A DNA stretch of 64,000 bases from Methylophaga sp. 42_25_T18. GTDB lineage: Bacteria; Pseudomonadota; Gammaproteobacteria; Nitrosococcales; Methylophagaceae. This document shows, piece after piece, positions 1 through 8,370 of the stretch (position 1 is its first letter; every line of letters begins with the position of its first letter). A model generated the notes under the pieces. That model was given only the letters and a program-made list of their open reading frames with translations, made no database searches and was not told where the DNA came from. Location of the stretch: positions 186,001 to 250,000 of the forward strand of contig MAAJ01000006.1 of NCBI GenBank assembly GCA_002163085.1, given 5' to 3'. A program made the position numbers and the translations under genes.

Positions 1-56
1 CTGATAGAATTCTCAGTCTAGTAGACATTGGACAACAGTTAGCGGAAATCTCATAA
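1..56 (+). CDS. cheB: C-terminal end of CheB chemotaxis methylesterase (partial)
   Basis: Only the last 17 codons lie in the window, in the frame starting at base 3 and ending with TAA at 54-56. The peptide DRILSLVDIGQQLAEIS resembles the usual CheB tail (a V/D-x-I/V-L-P-L-x-x-I-x-x-x-L pattern). In polar flagellates cheB normally precedes motC, and the next start codon is only 3 bases downstream. CheB would demethylate chemoreceptors in response to CheA. The call rests on the short tail and gene order, so it is tentative. Confidence 0.5.
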   Translation, partial: DRILSLVDIGQQLAEIS

Positions 57-59
57 ACG

Positions 60-800
60 ATGGATATTCTAAGCATAATAGGTCTTATTGTTGGTTTTGG
101 TGCAATCCTAGCTGGTCAAGTTTTAGAAGGCGGCCACCTTGACACCATTATGAACTCCGTTGCCTTACTGATTGTGCTTGGTGGCACTGTCGGTGCGGTA
201 ATGTTACAGACTCCCCTTGATACCTTTATAAAATCACTAAAAATGCTGGTCTGGGTAATTAAACCACCTCACAGTTCTGCTGCTCAAACCTTAGATAAAA
301 TCCTCGAATGGAATCAAATAGCGCGGAAAGAAGGTTTAATCGTTTTGGAATCCATCGCTATGGATGAGGAAGATGTTTTTACTCAAAAAGGACTACAGCT
401 TATTTCTGACGGTGCTGAGCCAGAGGTCATTCGCGAAGTATTAGAAACAGATCTAGATATACAAGAAGCGAATGCAATACAAGCAGCCAAAGTATATGAA
501 GCCATGGGTGGCTATTCTCCTACGATAGGTATTATCGGGGCGGTTCTGGGTTTAATTCACGTAATGGGGAACCTGGCCGATCCGTCATCATTAGGCTCAG
601 GTATCGCTGTCGCCTTTATCGCAACCATATATGGTGTTGGCTTGGCCAACTTATTATTCCTGCCTATAGGGAACAAATTAAAAACACTGGTCGGTAGAGT
701 GAGTACAAACCAAATGATGTTAATTGAAGGACTTGTTGGCGTTGCTAATGGTGATAACCCTCGCAATATTGAAAGCCGCTTACAGGCCTATCTTCACTAA
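60..800 (+). CDS. motC: Flagellar motor stator protein, MotA family (MotC type)
   Basis: A 246-aa inner-membrane ion-channel subunit of a flagellar stator. Four hydrophobic stretches are visible at about residues 1-20, 33-52, 148-172 and 180-204, with the long cytoplasmic loop between the second and third. The third and fourth carry the family patterns GGYSPTIGIIGAVLGLIH and IYGVGLANLLFLPI, including the conserved proline of the torque-generating region. It lies 3 bases after the cheB tail and 8 bases before motD, so the pair is almost certainly cotranscribed. The MotC name rests on the che-motC-motD-cheW order known from Pseudomonas-type clusters. It is distinct from the MotA-like gene at 16.5 kb. 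Confidence 0.88.
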   Translation: MDILSIIGLIVGFGAILAGQVLEGGHLDTIMNSVALLIVLGGTVGAVMLQTPLDTFIKSLKMLVWVIKPPHSSAAQTLDKILEWNQIARKEGLIVLESIAMDEEDVFTQKGLQLISDGAEPEVIREVLETDLDIQEANAIQAAKVYEAMGGYSPTIGIIGAVLGLIHVMGNLADPSSLGSGIAVAFIATIYGVGLANLLFLPIGNKLKTLVGRVSTNQMMLIEGLVGVANGDNPRNIESRLQAYLH

Positions 801-808
801 AGTTCATC

Positions 809-1729
809 ATGGCACGCAGAAGAAAAGTTGAGGAGCATGAAAACCACGAACGTTGGTTAGTTTCTTATGCTGACTTTATCACGCTATTGTTTGCTTTTTT
901 TGTGGTGATGTATTCCATTTCATCCGTCAATGAAGGTAAATATCGTGTTTTATCTAATAGCTTAGAATCAGTATTTTCTGATAGTCCTCGAAGTGAAGAG
1001 CCGGTTCAAATTGGGGAGTTAAGTAGAGGTGAAGGTGAGCTGTCTGCACAACCAGGTTTACCTGATGTTCCAGTATTTAGCATCGAGTTACCAGCTCTAC
1101 CAGACTATACTCCACCGCCTGTTCCAGAAGAAACCATCCGCACGATTAACGATTTATCACAGCAATTAAGTACCGCCTTGTCCGATCTTATCGATAGTGA
1201 TGATGTAACAATAAAAAAAGGCGATGACTGGTTAGAGCTTGAAATGAATTCAAAAGTGCTGTTTGGCAGTGGTGAAGCACGTCTGGAAACTAAGGCTGTA
1301 CCCATTATTGGCAAAATTGCTGCTATATTACAGACTTCTGCTAATCCTATTCATGTAGAGGGTTTCACCGATAATAACCCCATCAATACACCCCGCTTTC
1401 CTTCAAACTGGGAACTATCTGCAGCTCGCTCTGCTTCAGTCGTCCATTTATTAGAACGCTATGGACTTAATCCAAGCAGAATGAGCGCTATCGGCTATGG
1501 TGAATTTAAGCCGATCGCTGATAATACGACGGAAGAAGGACGTAAAAAGAATCGTCGAGTAGTGTTAGTGGTATTAGGGCATGATCAAAGTCGCCGCTCC
1601 TTAGATATTTTTGACCCATCAAGTAAAGAAATTGTACCTAGCACTCCACTCAGCCAGCCGACAGCTGCACCCGTAGCTCCTAATAGCCCTGCAGTTATTA
1701 CTCCAATAAGCACTGAAAATGCAGCCTGA
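809..1729 (+). CDS. motD: Flagellar motor stator protein, MotB/OmpA family (MotD type)
   Basis: A 306-aa partner of the preceding MotA-family protein. A positively charged N-terminus (MARRRK) leads into one transmembrane helix, WLVSYADFITLLFAFFVVMY, which contains the essential ion-binding aspartate (D22). A proline-rich linker follows at about 80-110. The OmpA-like peptidoglycan-binding domain spans about 135-250 and contains VEGFTDNNPIN and LSAARSASVVHLLE. The tail after about residue 260 is rich in proline, alanine and serine and looks disordered. In Pseudomonas-type clusters a ParA-like gene usually follows; here the next gene is cheW. Confidence 0.88.
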   Translation: MARRRKVEEHENHERWLVSYADFITLLFAFFVVMYSISSVNEGKYRVLSNSLESVFSDSPRSEEPVQIGELSRGEGELSAQPGLPDVPVFSIELPALPDYTPPPVPEETIRTINDLSQQLSTALSDLIDSDDVTIKKGDDWLELEMNSKVLFGSGEARLETKAVPIIGKIAAILQTSANPIHVEGFTDNNPINTPRFPSNWELSAARSASVVHLLERYGLNPSRMSAIGYGEFKPIADNTTEEGRKKNRRVVLVVLGHDQSRRSLDIFDPSSKEIVPSTPLSQPTAAPVAPNSPAVITPISTENAA

Positions 1730-1898
1730 ACACTATATTAAGTACTGAACGGCTGATTTTAAAACAATAGCTTATTGTTATATTGCCTTCTATAGATATA
1801 TAGCTAAAAACGTTACACTATTCAGTACTATACTAATGATTTAACTACATTAATGTATCTACACCAAGTTATGAATATAATTGCAATGACAAATAAAG

Positions 1899-1914
1899 TG
1901 GCACAAACAGTGCT
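1899..1914 (+). promoter_or_regulatory. Candidate sigma-54 (RpoN) promoter for cheW
   Basis: TGGCACAAACAGTGCT matches the -24/-12 consensus TGGCACGN4TTGCW at 14 of 16 positions, counting the four N as matches. The invariant GG and GC dinucleotides are at the correct spacing. It lies 79 bases before the cheW start in a 263-bp AT-rich gap, which fits a leader of about 70 nt. Sigma-54 control of polar flagellar genes is well established, so the location makes sense. I saw no clear FleQ site and have not scored the motif statistically. Confidence 0.5.
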
Positions 1915-1992
1915 TATAGTTTGGTAACAATATAGGCTGCCATCTAATTGGCAACCAATATTTTTGTACATGATGTGAAGGACAGATAAACA

Positions 1993-2469
1993 ATGAGCCA
2001 AAAAGACAGTGCCGAAAAAGATCCTGTTTTACAGTGGGTGACTTGCCAACTTGAAAATGAAGTGTATGGCATTAATGTAATGCAGGTACAAGAGGTGCTT
2101 CGTTTAACCGAAATTGCACCTGTGCCAGGATCACCAGACTATGTTATTGGCATCATCAATTTACGGGGTAATGTTGTCACAGTTATTGATACTCGCCGGC
2201 GTTTTGGTCTTGGACCGACAGACAACGACGACTCATCTCGTATTATCATTATTGAAGCCAATGGTAATGTGATTGGCATGTTAGTAGATAGTGTCGCTGA
2301 AGTAGTTTATTTACATCAATCTGAAATCGATACAGCGCCTAGTGTGAGTAACGACGACAGTTCTCGCTTTATTCAAGGTGTCTGTAGTCGTGATGAGCAA
2401 CTGTTAATTTTAATTGATGTGAATAAATTATTAACCGAAGAAGAAATTTCGGATTACTCTACTTTATAG
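1993..2469 (+). CDS. cheW: Chemotaxis coupling protein CheW
   Basis: A 158-aa single-domain CheW that links chemoreceptors to the CheA kinase. Family patterns include WVTCQLENEVYGINVMQVQEV near the start, the VIGIINLRGNVVTVIDTRRR core at about residues 50-70, and VIGMLVDSVAEVV at about 92-105. The start is supported by GAAGGACAG about 8 bases upstream of the ATG. The 263-bp gap before it holds a plausible sigma-54 promoter, so it may be transcribed apart from motCD. Two small genes that also accompany cheW in polar flagellates follow closely downstream. Confidence 0.93.
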   Translation: MSQKDSAEKDPVLQWVTCQLENEVYGINVMQVQEVLRLTEIAPVPGSPDYVIGIINLRGNVVTVIDTRRRFGLGPTDNDDSSRIIIIEANGNVIGMLVDSVAEVVYLHQSEIDTAPSVSNDDSSRFIQGVCSRDEQLLILIDVNKLLTEEEISDYSTL

Positions 2470-2481
2470 ATTCTTGCTGAA

Positions 2482-2664
2482 ATGGCTGACGAGATTAGAC
2501 CCACTCAACCCACAGCACCGTCACTACCGGTCATTCATCCACCGGAAGATAAACGACGGGAGAAGCAGAAAAAACAACAGCAGGAAGAAACTGAGCACGA
2601 ACATGATAACGATGATAAACCCCATACTCCTCCACACCATGGATTGTTTGATGAATATGTGTAA
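2482..2664 (+). CDS. Small charged hypothetical protein downstream of cheW
   Basis: A 60-aa protein beginning MADEIRPTQPTAPSLP, with a proline-rich start, a strongly charged centre (KRREKQKKQQQEETEHEHDND) and a C-terminus ending HHGLFDEYV. It has no signal peptide or membrane segment and looks largely disordered. It starts 12 bases after cheW and ends 30 bases before the DUF2802 gene, which has its own AGGAG site. A small gene between cheW and a DUF2802 gene is seen in other polar flagellates. I do not know a function. An overlapping frame (2474-2698) was rejected as less protein-like. Confidence 0.6.
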   Translation: MADEIRPTQPTAPSLPVIHPPEDKRREKQKKQQQEETEHEHDNDDKPHTPPHHGLFDEYV

Positions 2665-2694
2665 TTCAAAACATCCCTTACAGGAGACAACACT

Positions 2695-3081
2695 ATGACA
2701 ACTTATCTTATTGTTGCTGCACTTGCTTTTCTCGGTCTAATCATCACGGGTATTGGTGCCCGTTTATTTAAAACAAATCGAGTACAAGCAGAAAAAATTG
2801 CCGGTTTACAGAACCAGTTGTCCGTACTCTGTATTGGTGCAGTCGGTACCGACGAACGAATTTTACGATTTGAACAAACCTTGAATAAAGTAAGAGAGCA
2901 TCAAAATACCTTAGACCTAGGTATGGGTTCTCACCATAGTTACGATCATGCTATTCGCTTAGCTCGTAAAGGCGTAGGTATCAACCAATTAATAGATAGC
3001 TGTAATTTGAGTGATGAAGAGGCGCACTTGATTAGCCGACTTCATGGAACGGACGTTCAAAACGTGCATGAAATGCACTAG
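2695..3081 (+). CDS. DUF2802 family membrane-anchored protein
   Basis: A 128-aa protein with one N-terminal membrane helix (about residues 3-24, LIVAALAFLGLIITGIGARLF), a central charged or coiled region, and the DUF2802 signature near the C-terminus: YDHAIRLARKGVGINQLIDSC followed by LSDEEAHLISRLHG. A clear AGGAG sits 9 bases before the ATG. The family is found beside flagellar and chemotaxis genes but has no established activity. It ends the rightward motility cluster; the next gene is convergent, 112 bases away. Confidence 0.75.
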   Translation: MTTYLIVAALAFLGLIITGIGARLFKTNRVQAEKIAGLQNQLSVLCIGAVGTDERILRFEQTLNKVREHQNTLDLGMGSHHSYDHAIRLARKGVGINQLIDSCNLSDEEAHLISRLHGTDVQNVHEMH

Positions 3082-3193
3082 GATGTGTTAAGTCTGTAAA
3101 ATTTCAATCGTGCCGCCATCTAGATTAATCTGTATTTGTTCTACAGAAATGGATAAGCAATGCTGATTCTCAACTTAAATCTCTGGGCTGAGC

Positions 3194-5035
3194 TTAAGGA
3201 TTAGGCAAATAAACCTGTGGTTTACCAATAAGATAACCTTGCACAAAATCAACACCATAGCTTTTTAATAAATCCATCGTGCTTTGATTCTCAACAAACT
3301 CAGCTACCGTTGTCTTACCTAGGCTGTGAGCAATATCTATCATAGATTTAACCAATAATTGATCAACCGGATCATTGATTAAGTTAGTGATAAAACCACC
3401 ATCTATTTTTAAAATATCCACGGGAAAGTGCTTCAAATAACTATACGAATTAAAGCCCGCACCAAAATCATCTAATGCAAAACGACAGCCTAAAGAACGT
3501 AAACGCTCAACCATTTCTTTTGTTTGCTCAAAATTAGAAATTGCTGATGTTTCAGTGATTTCAAATACAATTCGATTTGGTTCAATACCTGTCTGTGCCA
3601 GTTTTTTCTCTACTAATGGAAATAGATTACGGTCAAGAAATATATTACCTGATAAATTGATCGAAATTGAAATATCTGACGGCATCTGACTCATCAAATC
3701 AAATGCTTTATTTACCACCCACAAATCAATCTGATGTATCAGTCCCATAGCCTCAGCTACCGGAATAAAATCATCAGGGTAATACAAGGTATCATCACTA
3801 CCGCGCATCCGAATTAAACATTCATAATGCGTAATACTATTAGATGCCAAAGCGTAAATAGGTTGGAGCTCTAACAGGAAGTTTTCTTGTTTTAATGCTG
3901 CTCTAATGCGTGGCGCCCACTTCACACTATGACGTAGGACATGCATTTCTTTATCATCTAAACTAAATAAATGAACCCGGTTCCGACCGCGCTTTTTAGC
4001 GGTAAAACAAGCTTGATTAGCCTGAGATAAGACTTCACCAGAAGATGATTCATTCTTACCTTCAATAATTTTGACGCCAATGCTCACCGATAAATGATAA
4101 TAATGCTCGTTAAACTCAAAATGATAACCGTCAAACAGTGATCGCAAACCTTCAGCATGATCCATGGCTGAATGTTCATCAATATTATCCACTAATACCG
4201 CATATTCATCGGAACCGATCCGTACTAAAGTATCATCCGTTGAAAAATAGCTGCGTAAGGAATCCGCCACTTGGACTAATAATGTGTCGCCTGCTTCATG
4301 GCCCTCTGCATCATTTAAAACTTTAAAACTATCCAAATCTATATAAAACAAAGCGCTACTAGTATTAAAATTTAACGTCTGCGTTAAACTCAACTCCAAG
4401 GCCTGCTCCAAGCGGCGACGATTTGATAATCCCGTTAAATCATCATGTGTCACAGAAAACTGTAAACGTGCTTCCATTACTTTTAAGGTAGCAAGCTCAT
4501 CTTCTAACTGCATCTGACGCTGTGAAACTAGATCACGCTCTTTTTTAACGGCTAGAGCCGTCGTCACAGCCGGCGGAAAGGACTCGGCTGTTAACGGACG
4601 ATAATGTAAGGAGGTAACACCATGACCGAGGTCAGTGAGCAACTGTGCAGCATCCCACTGTGACTCTTTAGTCAAAGCAATGATTGGGATAAGTCGCCAT
4701 TCACTAAATTGATCCATGATCAAACGAAGATCATGGGCGGTCATATCGCTAAGATTATTATCTAATACAATTAAATCGACATCGCATATATCATCACGAA
4801 TACCCTGGCGAAGGTTAGCAAGCACGCCTTCACCGTCGTGTACGCCGGTAATGTCAGAAAAACCACTGATTTTCAGCATGGTTTCCATAAAAGCAACGTC
4901 TGAGATATTTGCACCAGCTATAACAATTTTAGAGTCAAGCAAATCAGCAACATCAGATGCCGTAATAGGCGCTATCTGTTGTTGTATCGCTAGCTCTTCA
5001 TCGAGCTTAAAATTGCTGTCGATCTCCGTATCCAT
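3194..5035 (-). CDS. Receiver-GGDEF-EAL signalling protein (c-di-GMP turnover)
   Basis: A 613-aa cytoplasmic three-domain protein. The N-terminal receiver-like domain (about 35-150) keeps a phosphoacceptor-like aspartate (D92 in LIVLDNNL) but lacks the usual acidic pair after the first strand (KIVIAGAN) and has arginine where the conserved lysine is expected (HYRPL). The GGDEF domain (about 195-345) starts DDLTGLSNRRRLEQAL and carries GSDEY instead of GGDEF. The EAL domain (about 370-605) reads ECLIR in place of EALxR. It keeps the other catalytic motifs: SINLSGN, FEITETS, LDDFGAGFNSY, ILKIDG, AEFVEN and VQGYLIGKP. The likeliest role is a c-di-GMP phosphodiesterase with a regulatory or inactive GGDEF. 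It lies between two flagellar gene groups. Confidence 0.85.
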   Translation of the reverse strand: MDTEIDSNFKLDEELAIQQQIAPITASDVADLLDSKIVIAGANISDVAFMETMLKISGFSDITGVHDGEGVLANLRQGIRDDICDVDLIVLDNNLSDMTAHDLRLIMDQFSEWRLIPIIALTKESQWDAAQLLTDLGHGVTSLHYRPLTAESFPPAVTTALAVKKERDLVSQRQMQLEDELATLKVMEARLQFSVTHDDLTGLSNRRRLEQALELSLTQTLNFNTSSALFYIDLDSFKVLNDAEGHEAGDTLLVQVADSLRSYFSTDDTLVRIGSDEYAVLVDNIDEHSAMDHAEGLRSLFDGYHFEFNEHYYHLSVSIGVKIIEGKNESSSGEVLSQANQACFTAKKRGRNRVHLFSLDDKEMHVLRHSVKWAPRIRAALKQENFLLELQPIYALASNSITHYECLIRMRGSDDTLYYPDDFIPVAEAMGLIHQIDLWVVNKAFDLMSQMPSDISISINLSGNIFLDRNLFPLVEKKLAQTGIEPNRIVFEITETSAISNFEQTKEMVERLRSLGCRFALDDFGAGFNSYSYLKHFPVDILKIDGGFITNLINDPVDQLLVKSMIDIAHSLGKTTVAEFVENQSTMDLLKSYGVDFVQGYLIGKPQVYLPNP

Positions 5036-5200
5036 CAGCTACGTTTTTGCCGCATTATGTAGACCATCTGTAAGTAACGGTAATGACAATATCCTTTTTA
5101 TTTATAAAAATCAACACTTAACCGTATTTATGTAATGCTGTTTGTAAAGTATTTTCATTTTTACTGCAGTGAAGATTTCACTTCAATACAAAAAAATGAC

Positions 5201-5494
5201 TTAATCAGCTAGATTTTTATCTTTTATTTCAGGAACTTTGCCAGCAACTAGGTAGGCATAGGCAATCACTTCAGCAATAACACGATAGAGTAACGGTGGA
5301 ATTTCATCACCCAGATCTAATTCACTTAAAAATGCAGCTAAGATGGCATCTTCCCGCAAGGGCACGCCATGCTCTTCAGCAATGCGAATGATCTCTTCCG
5401 CAATTGTTCCCTCTCCTGATGCGGTAATTGTAGGTGCGTTCTCTCCGTCATATTGCAATGCAATAGCTTTTAAAGGTTCGCTTGCTCTGCTCAT
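5201..5494 (-). CDS. FlhX/FhlB: stand-alone FlhB C-terminal-like protein
   Basis: A 97-aa protein matching only the cytoplasmic C-terminal domain of FlhB, the substrate-specificity switch of the flagellar type III export gate. The segment LKAIALQYDGENAPTI aligns with the FlhB strand just after its NPTH autocleavage site, and IAEEHGVPLREDAILAAFL matches the following helix and strand. The membrane region and the NPTH motif are absent, so it corresponds to the cleaved fragment. Its ATG overlaps the TGA of the FliK-like gene by 4 bases, which implies translational coupling. Such proteins commonly travel with fliK-type genes. Confidence 0.8.
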   Translation of the reverse strand: MSRASEPLKAIALQYDGENAPTITASGEGTIAEEIIRIAEEHGVPLREDAILAAFLSELDLGDEIPPLLYRVIAEVIAYAYLVAGKVPEIKDKNLAD

Positions 5495-7254
5495 ACAGAT
5501 ATATCTACTAATGCGTCAGATTGATGAAAATTTGACGCTGAAATTGTGACGGGGGTGACCTCACCACAACGGCAACTTAAATGATGTATGTTGACACCCA
5601 ATTTCGCTAAATCAGCATTTAACATATCCATATTTTCTTCTAGTAAAGCTGCACTTTCAGGCCACTCAGCACATAACATTACTTTGATATCGTCACCACA
5701 CATATTGATTGTGGCCTGTAATGGACCTAAATTTCTGGTATCCAACGTCAATTGAACATTCCATGTATCCTCCTCTTCTTCACTTTTACGAGTATATTGC
5801 TCCATACGAAGCTGCAACATATCCAGCCTATCTCTATCTTTCAATGGTAAATCCATTAACCAAACATTCGGGCTAGCAGGTGAATCTGGATCTTTCAGCA
5901 TTGATAGTTGATTAAACTGCAACTTGGCATGCACCCCCTCAACTTCTCTCAATAACTCTCGTAGTACCAATAATTCAGCCGCCACTGCCTTTGTTTGCAC
6001 TTGAAGCTTTTCGGTTTGTATAAGCGGTTTACTAATTGGCAGACCCAGTGTCTCCGCCTGAGGTTTCATTTCCGCTGTCGATCCGGCGCTACTACTGAAG
6101 CTGGCCATTAAAAGTGATAATAACTGTGTAGGTGTCTTTCCAATTGCTGCCAGCGCCGCTTGTATTTGCGCAGGTAATTTCGATAAATCTTGCGGCATTT
6201 TTGTTAATACCGCCAAGGCCGATTGAACTTGAATTGGCAAGGTTTTCATATCCACTTTTGCTTCTGACGAAATACTTTGATTACTTTTTGTTATTACCGT
6301 TTCCAAAACAGTAATCATCCGTAATAAATTGGCCTTAAAATCGTTATTATTGCTGGTTGGGTTAGTTAACAGCTGGCGCTCAAGAAAAACACCTGAATTT
6401 TGTACTGCCTGTCTGAAGGCATCCGGTTTAACTATCGCAGGCTTATCTAATACATGCTGCAATAGCTGGCTAAATTCTTTAACCACAGGTTGAGGTAATG
6501 TCTGTTTTTGTTGGGCAGTAACTAGACCATCCAAGTTTGCTTTCGCCACCGGTTGTTGAGGTAACAATTGGCGAATTTTCTCTAAAATAAGGTTATTGCG
6601 TTCACTATGATCCGCCTTTAGTTTTATCGCTAACGGCTTAAGGCTGACAATTTCCAGCACTAATTTATCACTAGGTTTAAAGGTTGAATTAAGCCGAGAA
6701 ATATCAATCTCAAATTGTTGTTTAACGGCAACAGGCATACTCGCGACTAGCTTATTGGGAGCCTGTTGAGTTTGTTGTTTGGTCAATTCAGTTGTCGCAA
6801 GCAATAATCGGTTATTGGCAAGTACCTTTATTACCTCTACTGATGCCTGCTGACCTACTTTTAATGCTGAGGGTAAGACTGGGTTTTCAAGTGCTTTACT
6901 AACGCCTACCAGTGCTTGCGGCTCTGTTTTTTGTGCTGCTGACAATAACGGACTATTAAGCTTAGCTAATAAGTCAGTTTTTTCAGCCGGCACTAATTGC
7001 AAAACTAACTTTCCATCTACCTTTACTAACTCCAATTGCACTGCTTGCCCTTGCGTCAATGACACCGGAGTTTTTAATTCTATAATCGTATCTGCTACCC
7101 GAAGTTTCACAACTTCCGACGCCAACGCTGCTATCAGGACGACCGCATCAACTCGTTGTCCAACCGCGATGTTGGCTAACAAATTGGGGGGAATATCCTT
7201 AACCAATCCAACTTGGTTTTGAGGGGTTTGCGGAATCAACATTACAACAACCAT
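5491..7254 (-). CDS. FliK-like flagellar hook-length control protein
   Basis: A 587-aa protein. The first ~110 residues are rich in valine and leucine (VGQRVDAVVLIAALASEVVKLRV) and look like a beta domain; the centre is long, glutamine- and lysine-rich and probably extended. The C-terminal domain (about 500-580, WNVQLTLDTRNLGPLQATIN to LGVNIHHLSCRCGEV) matches the FliK C-terminal fold, which interacts with FlhB to stop hook export. The outer start gives MVVVMLIPQ; the inner ATG at 7242 is as plausible because neither has a clear Shine-Dalgarno. It is coupled to FlhX downstream. Whether it is the main FliK or a paralogue cannot be told here. Confidence 0.72.
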   Translation of the reverse strand: MVVVMLIPQTPQNQVGLVKDIPPNLLANIAVGQRVDAVVLIAALASEVVKLRVADTIIELKTPVSLTQGQAVQLELVKVDGKLVLQLVPAEKTDLLAKLNSPLLSAAQKTEPQALVGVSKALENPVLPSALKVGQQASVEVIKVLANNRLLLATTELTKQQTQQAPNKLVASMPVAVKQQFEIDISRLNSTFKPSDKLVLEIVSLKPLAIKLKADHSERNNLILEKIRQLLPQQPVAKANLDGLVTAQQKQTLPQPVVKEFSQLLQHVLDKPAIVKPDAFRQAVQNSGVFLERQLLTNPTSNNNDFKANLLRMITVLETVITKSNQSISSEAKVDMKTLPIQVQSALAVLTKMPQDLSKLPAQIQAALAAIGKTPTQLLSLLMASFSSSAGSTAEMKPQAETLGLPISKPLIQTEKLQVQTKAVAAELLVLRELLREVEGVHAKLQFNQLSMLKDPDSPASPNVWLMDLPLKDRDRLDMLQLRMEQYTRKSEEEEDTWNVQLTLDTRNLGPLQATINMCGDDIKVMLCAEWPESAALLEENMDMLNADLAKLGVNIHHLSCRCGEVTPVTISASNFHQSDALVDISV

Positions 7255-7275
7255 CTTTTACTGACACAATGCTAG

Positions 7276-7419
7276 TGTAGTGTATCAAACTATTTAATGA
7301 TGTCAGAGGCTCGTAAAGGCCACAAGACAAGGTACAACCAGCAATCAATGGTTATTTCTTAGTAAAAATTGAGTCTTTGAACGCCACTCTTTGGCCGGGA
7401 AATAGTTTGCTACACTACA
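7276..7419. repeat. Mirrored 20-bp motif between divergent genes (possible paired promoters)
   Basis: The motif AAATAGTTTGCTACACTACA occurs at 7400-7419 reading right. It occurs again, with one mismatch, at 7276-7295 reading left. Each copy points toward the gene on its side: the FliK-like gene (outer start 7254, inner 7242) and the GYF/pentapeptide gene (start 7456). The embedded TACACT is a reasonable -10 hexamer; it ends 38-40 bases before 7242 and before 7456, a matching geometry. It could be a paired promoter, a shared operator, or the ends of a small 144-bp inverted-repeat insertion. Confidence 0.55.
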
Positions 7420-7455
7420 TCAGTCAATCAAGCGCAATCCTTCTGGAAACATTGC

Positions 7456-8346
7456 ATGATGAATAAGAAAATAAGCAAGTGGTACACTCGCAGAAATGGC
7501 ACTGTTACCGGGCCATTTTCTAACGCAGTTGTCAGCAATAACTTATTAGTTGGACGTTTATCTTTGCATGATGAAGTCAGTGCAGATCAGCAAACATGGC
7601 AATTACTGCTCAATATTCCTGAACTCAGCAACATCGTTAATGCCGAAGAAGTCGATCGCGCCCAAAGAAACCTAGATGAACGAGATGGCTTTGATCGCAG
7701 GAAATTACAAGAGCCGCCGCCTGAAGAAATCCTACAAAAACGTAAACAGGAAAGACGCACAACTGAAACTGATAGTGATATTGAATACCGTCAATTGCGT
7801 ACGCTATTATTAAAACGATACCGCCAACATAAAGAACGTCTCTATTGGCCTCTGGTAGCATTATTTTTTGTGATGTTGTTCAGCTTAACTCTAGCCGTGG
7901 TATTCCCAACAAAGCTTCCTATACCGCTACCTAATTGCATGACGCCTATTGGCCCCGATATCAACTGGAACAACTGTTCAAAACTGAAACTCGACCTACA
8001 TAATCAGGACTTAACTGGCGCTCAGCTGCGCAATAGTAAATTAATCGGCTCCAATCTATGGAATACATCATTTATCGATGCTGACCTTGCTTATGCTGAT
8101 CTACGTTTTACCAATATGAGTTACAGTCAATTACAAAACAGTACATTGATAGGTGCCAATCTACAAAAGGCTGATCTATCCTATGCTGATTTAACTAATG
8201 CAGACTTATCTTTTGCTGATCTCACTGCAGCAAATTTAGGTGGCAGCAAACTGGATAATGCTATTTTTGATTATGCCATCTGGCCAGATGGCGAAACCTG
8301 TGCCTTAGGCTCAATCGGCCGATGTATCGTTGTAGAACAACCGTAA
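7456..8346 (+). CDS. GYF-like/pentapeptide-repeat membrane protein of unknown function
   Basis: A 296-aa protein in three parts. Residues 8-55 resemble a GYF_2/DUF4339 domain (WYTRRNGTVTGPFSN, then a loop and VSADQQTWQLL). A charged linker follows, with one membrane helix at about 131-153 (LYWPLVALFFVMLFSLTLAVVF). The C-terminal part (about 180-275) is a run of pentapeptide repeats, A(D/N)LxxADL, for example IGANLQKADLSYADLTNADL, which should form a right-handed beta-helix outside the membrane. It ends in a short segment with paired cysteines (CALGSIGRC). The GYF part would be cytoplasmic. I do not recognise a specific function. Confidence 0.75.
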   Translation: MMNKKISKWYTRRNGTVTGPFSNAVVSNNLLVGRLSLHDEVSADQQTWQLLLNIPELSNIVNAEEVDRAQRNLDERDGFDRRKLQEPPPEEILQKRKQERRTTETDSDIEYRQLRTLLLKRYRQHKERLYWPLVALFFVMLFSLTLAVVFPTKLPIPLPNCMTPIGPDINWNNCSKLKLDLHNQDLTGAQLRNSKLIGSNLWNTSFIDADLAYADLRFTNMSYSQLQNSTLIGANLQKADLSYADLTNADLSFADLTAANLGGSKLDNAIFDYAIWPDGETCALGSIGRCIVVEQP

Positions 8347-8370
8347 GGGCTACTAATCGTGGCTGTAATC

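Noticed and set aside
3082-3193. Short minus-strand frame encoding VEQIQINLDGGTIEILQT before a TAA
   Set aside because: It has no start codon with a ribosome site and begins just after another stop; too short to support as a gene or remnant.
4716-5135. 139-codon plus-strand frame over the receiver-GGDEF-EAL gene start
   Set aside because: It lies antisense to a well-supported gene and has a serine/isoleucine-rich composition typical of a shadow.
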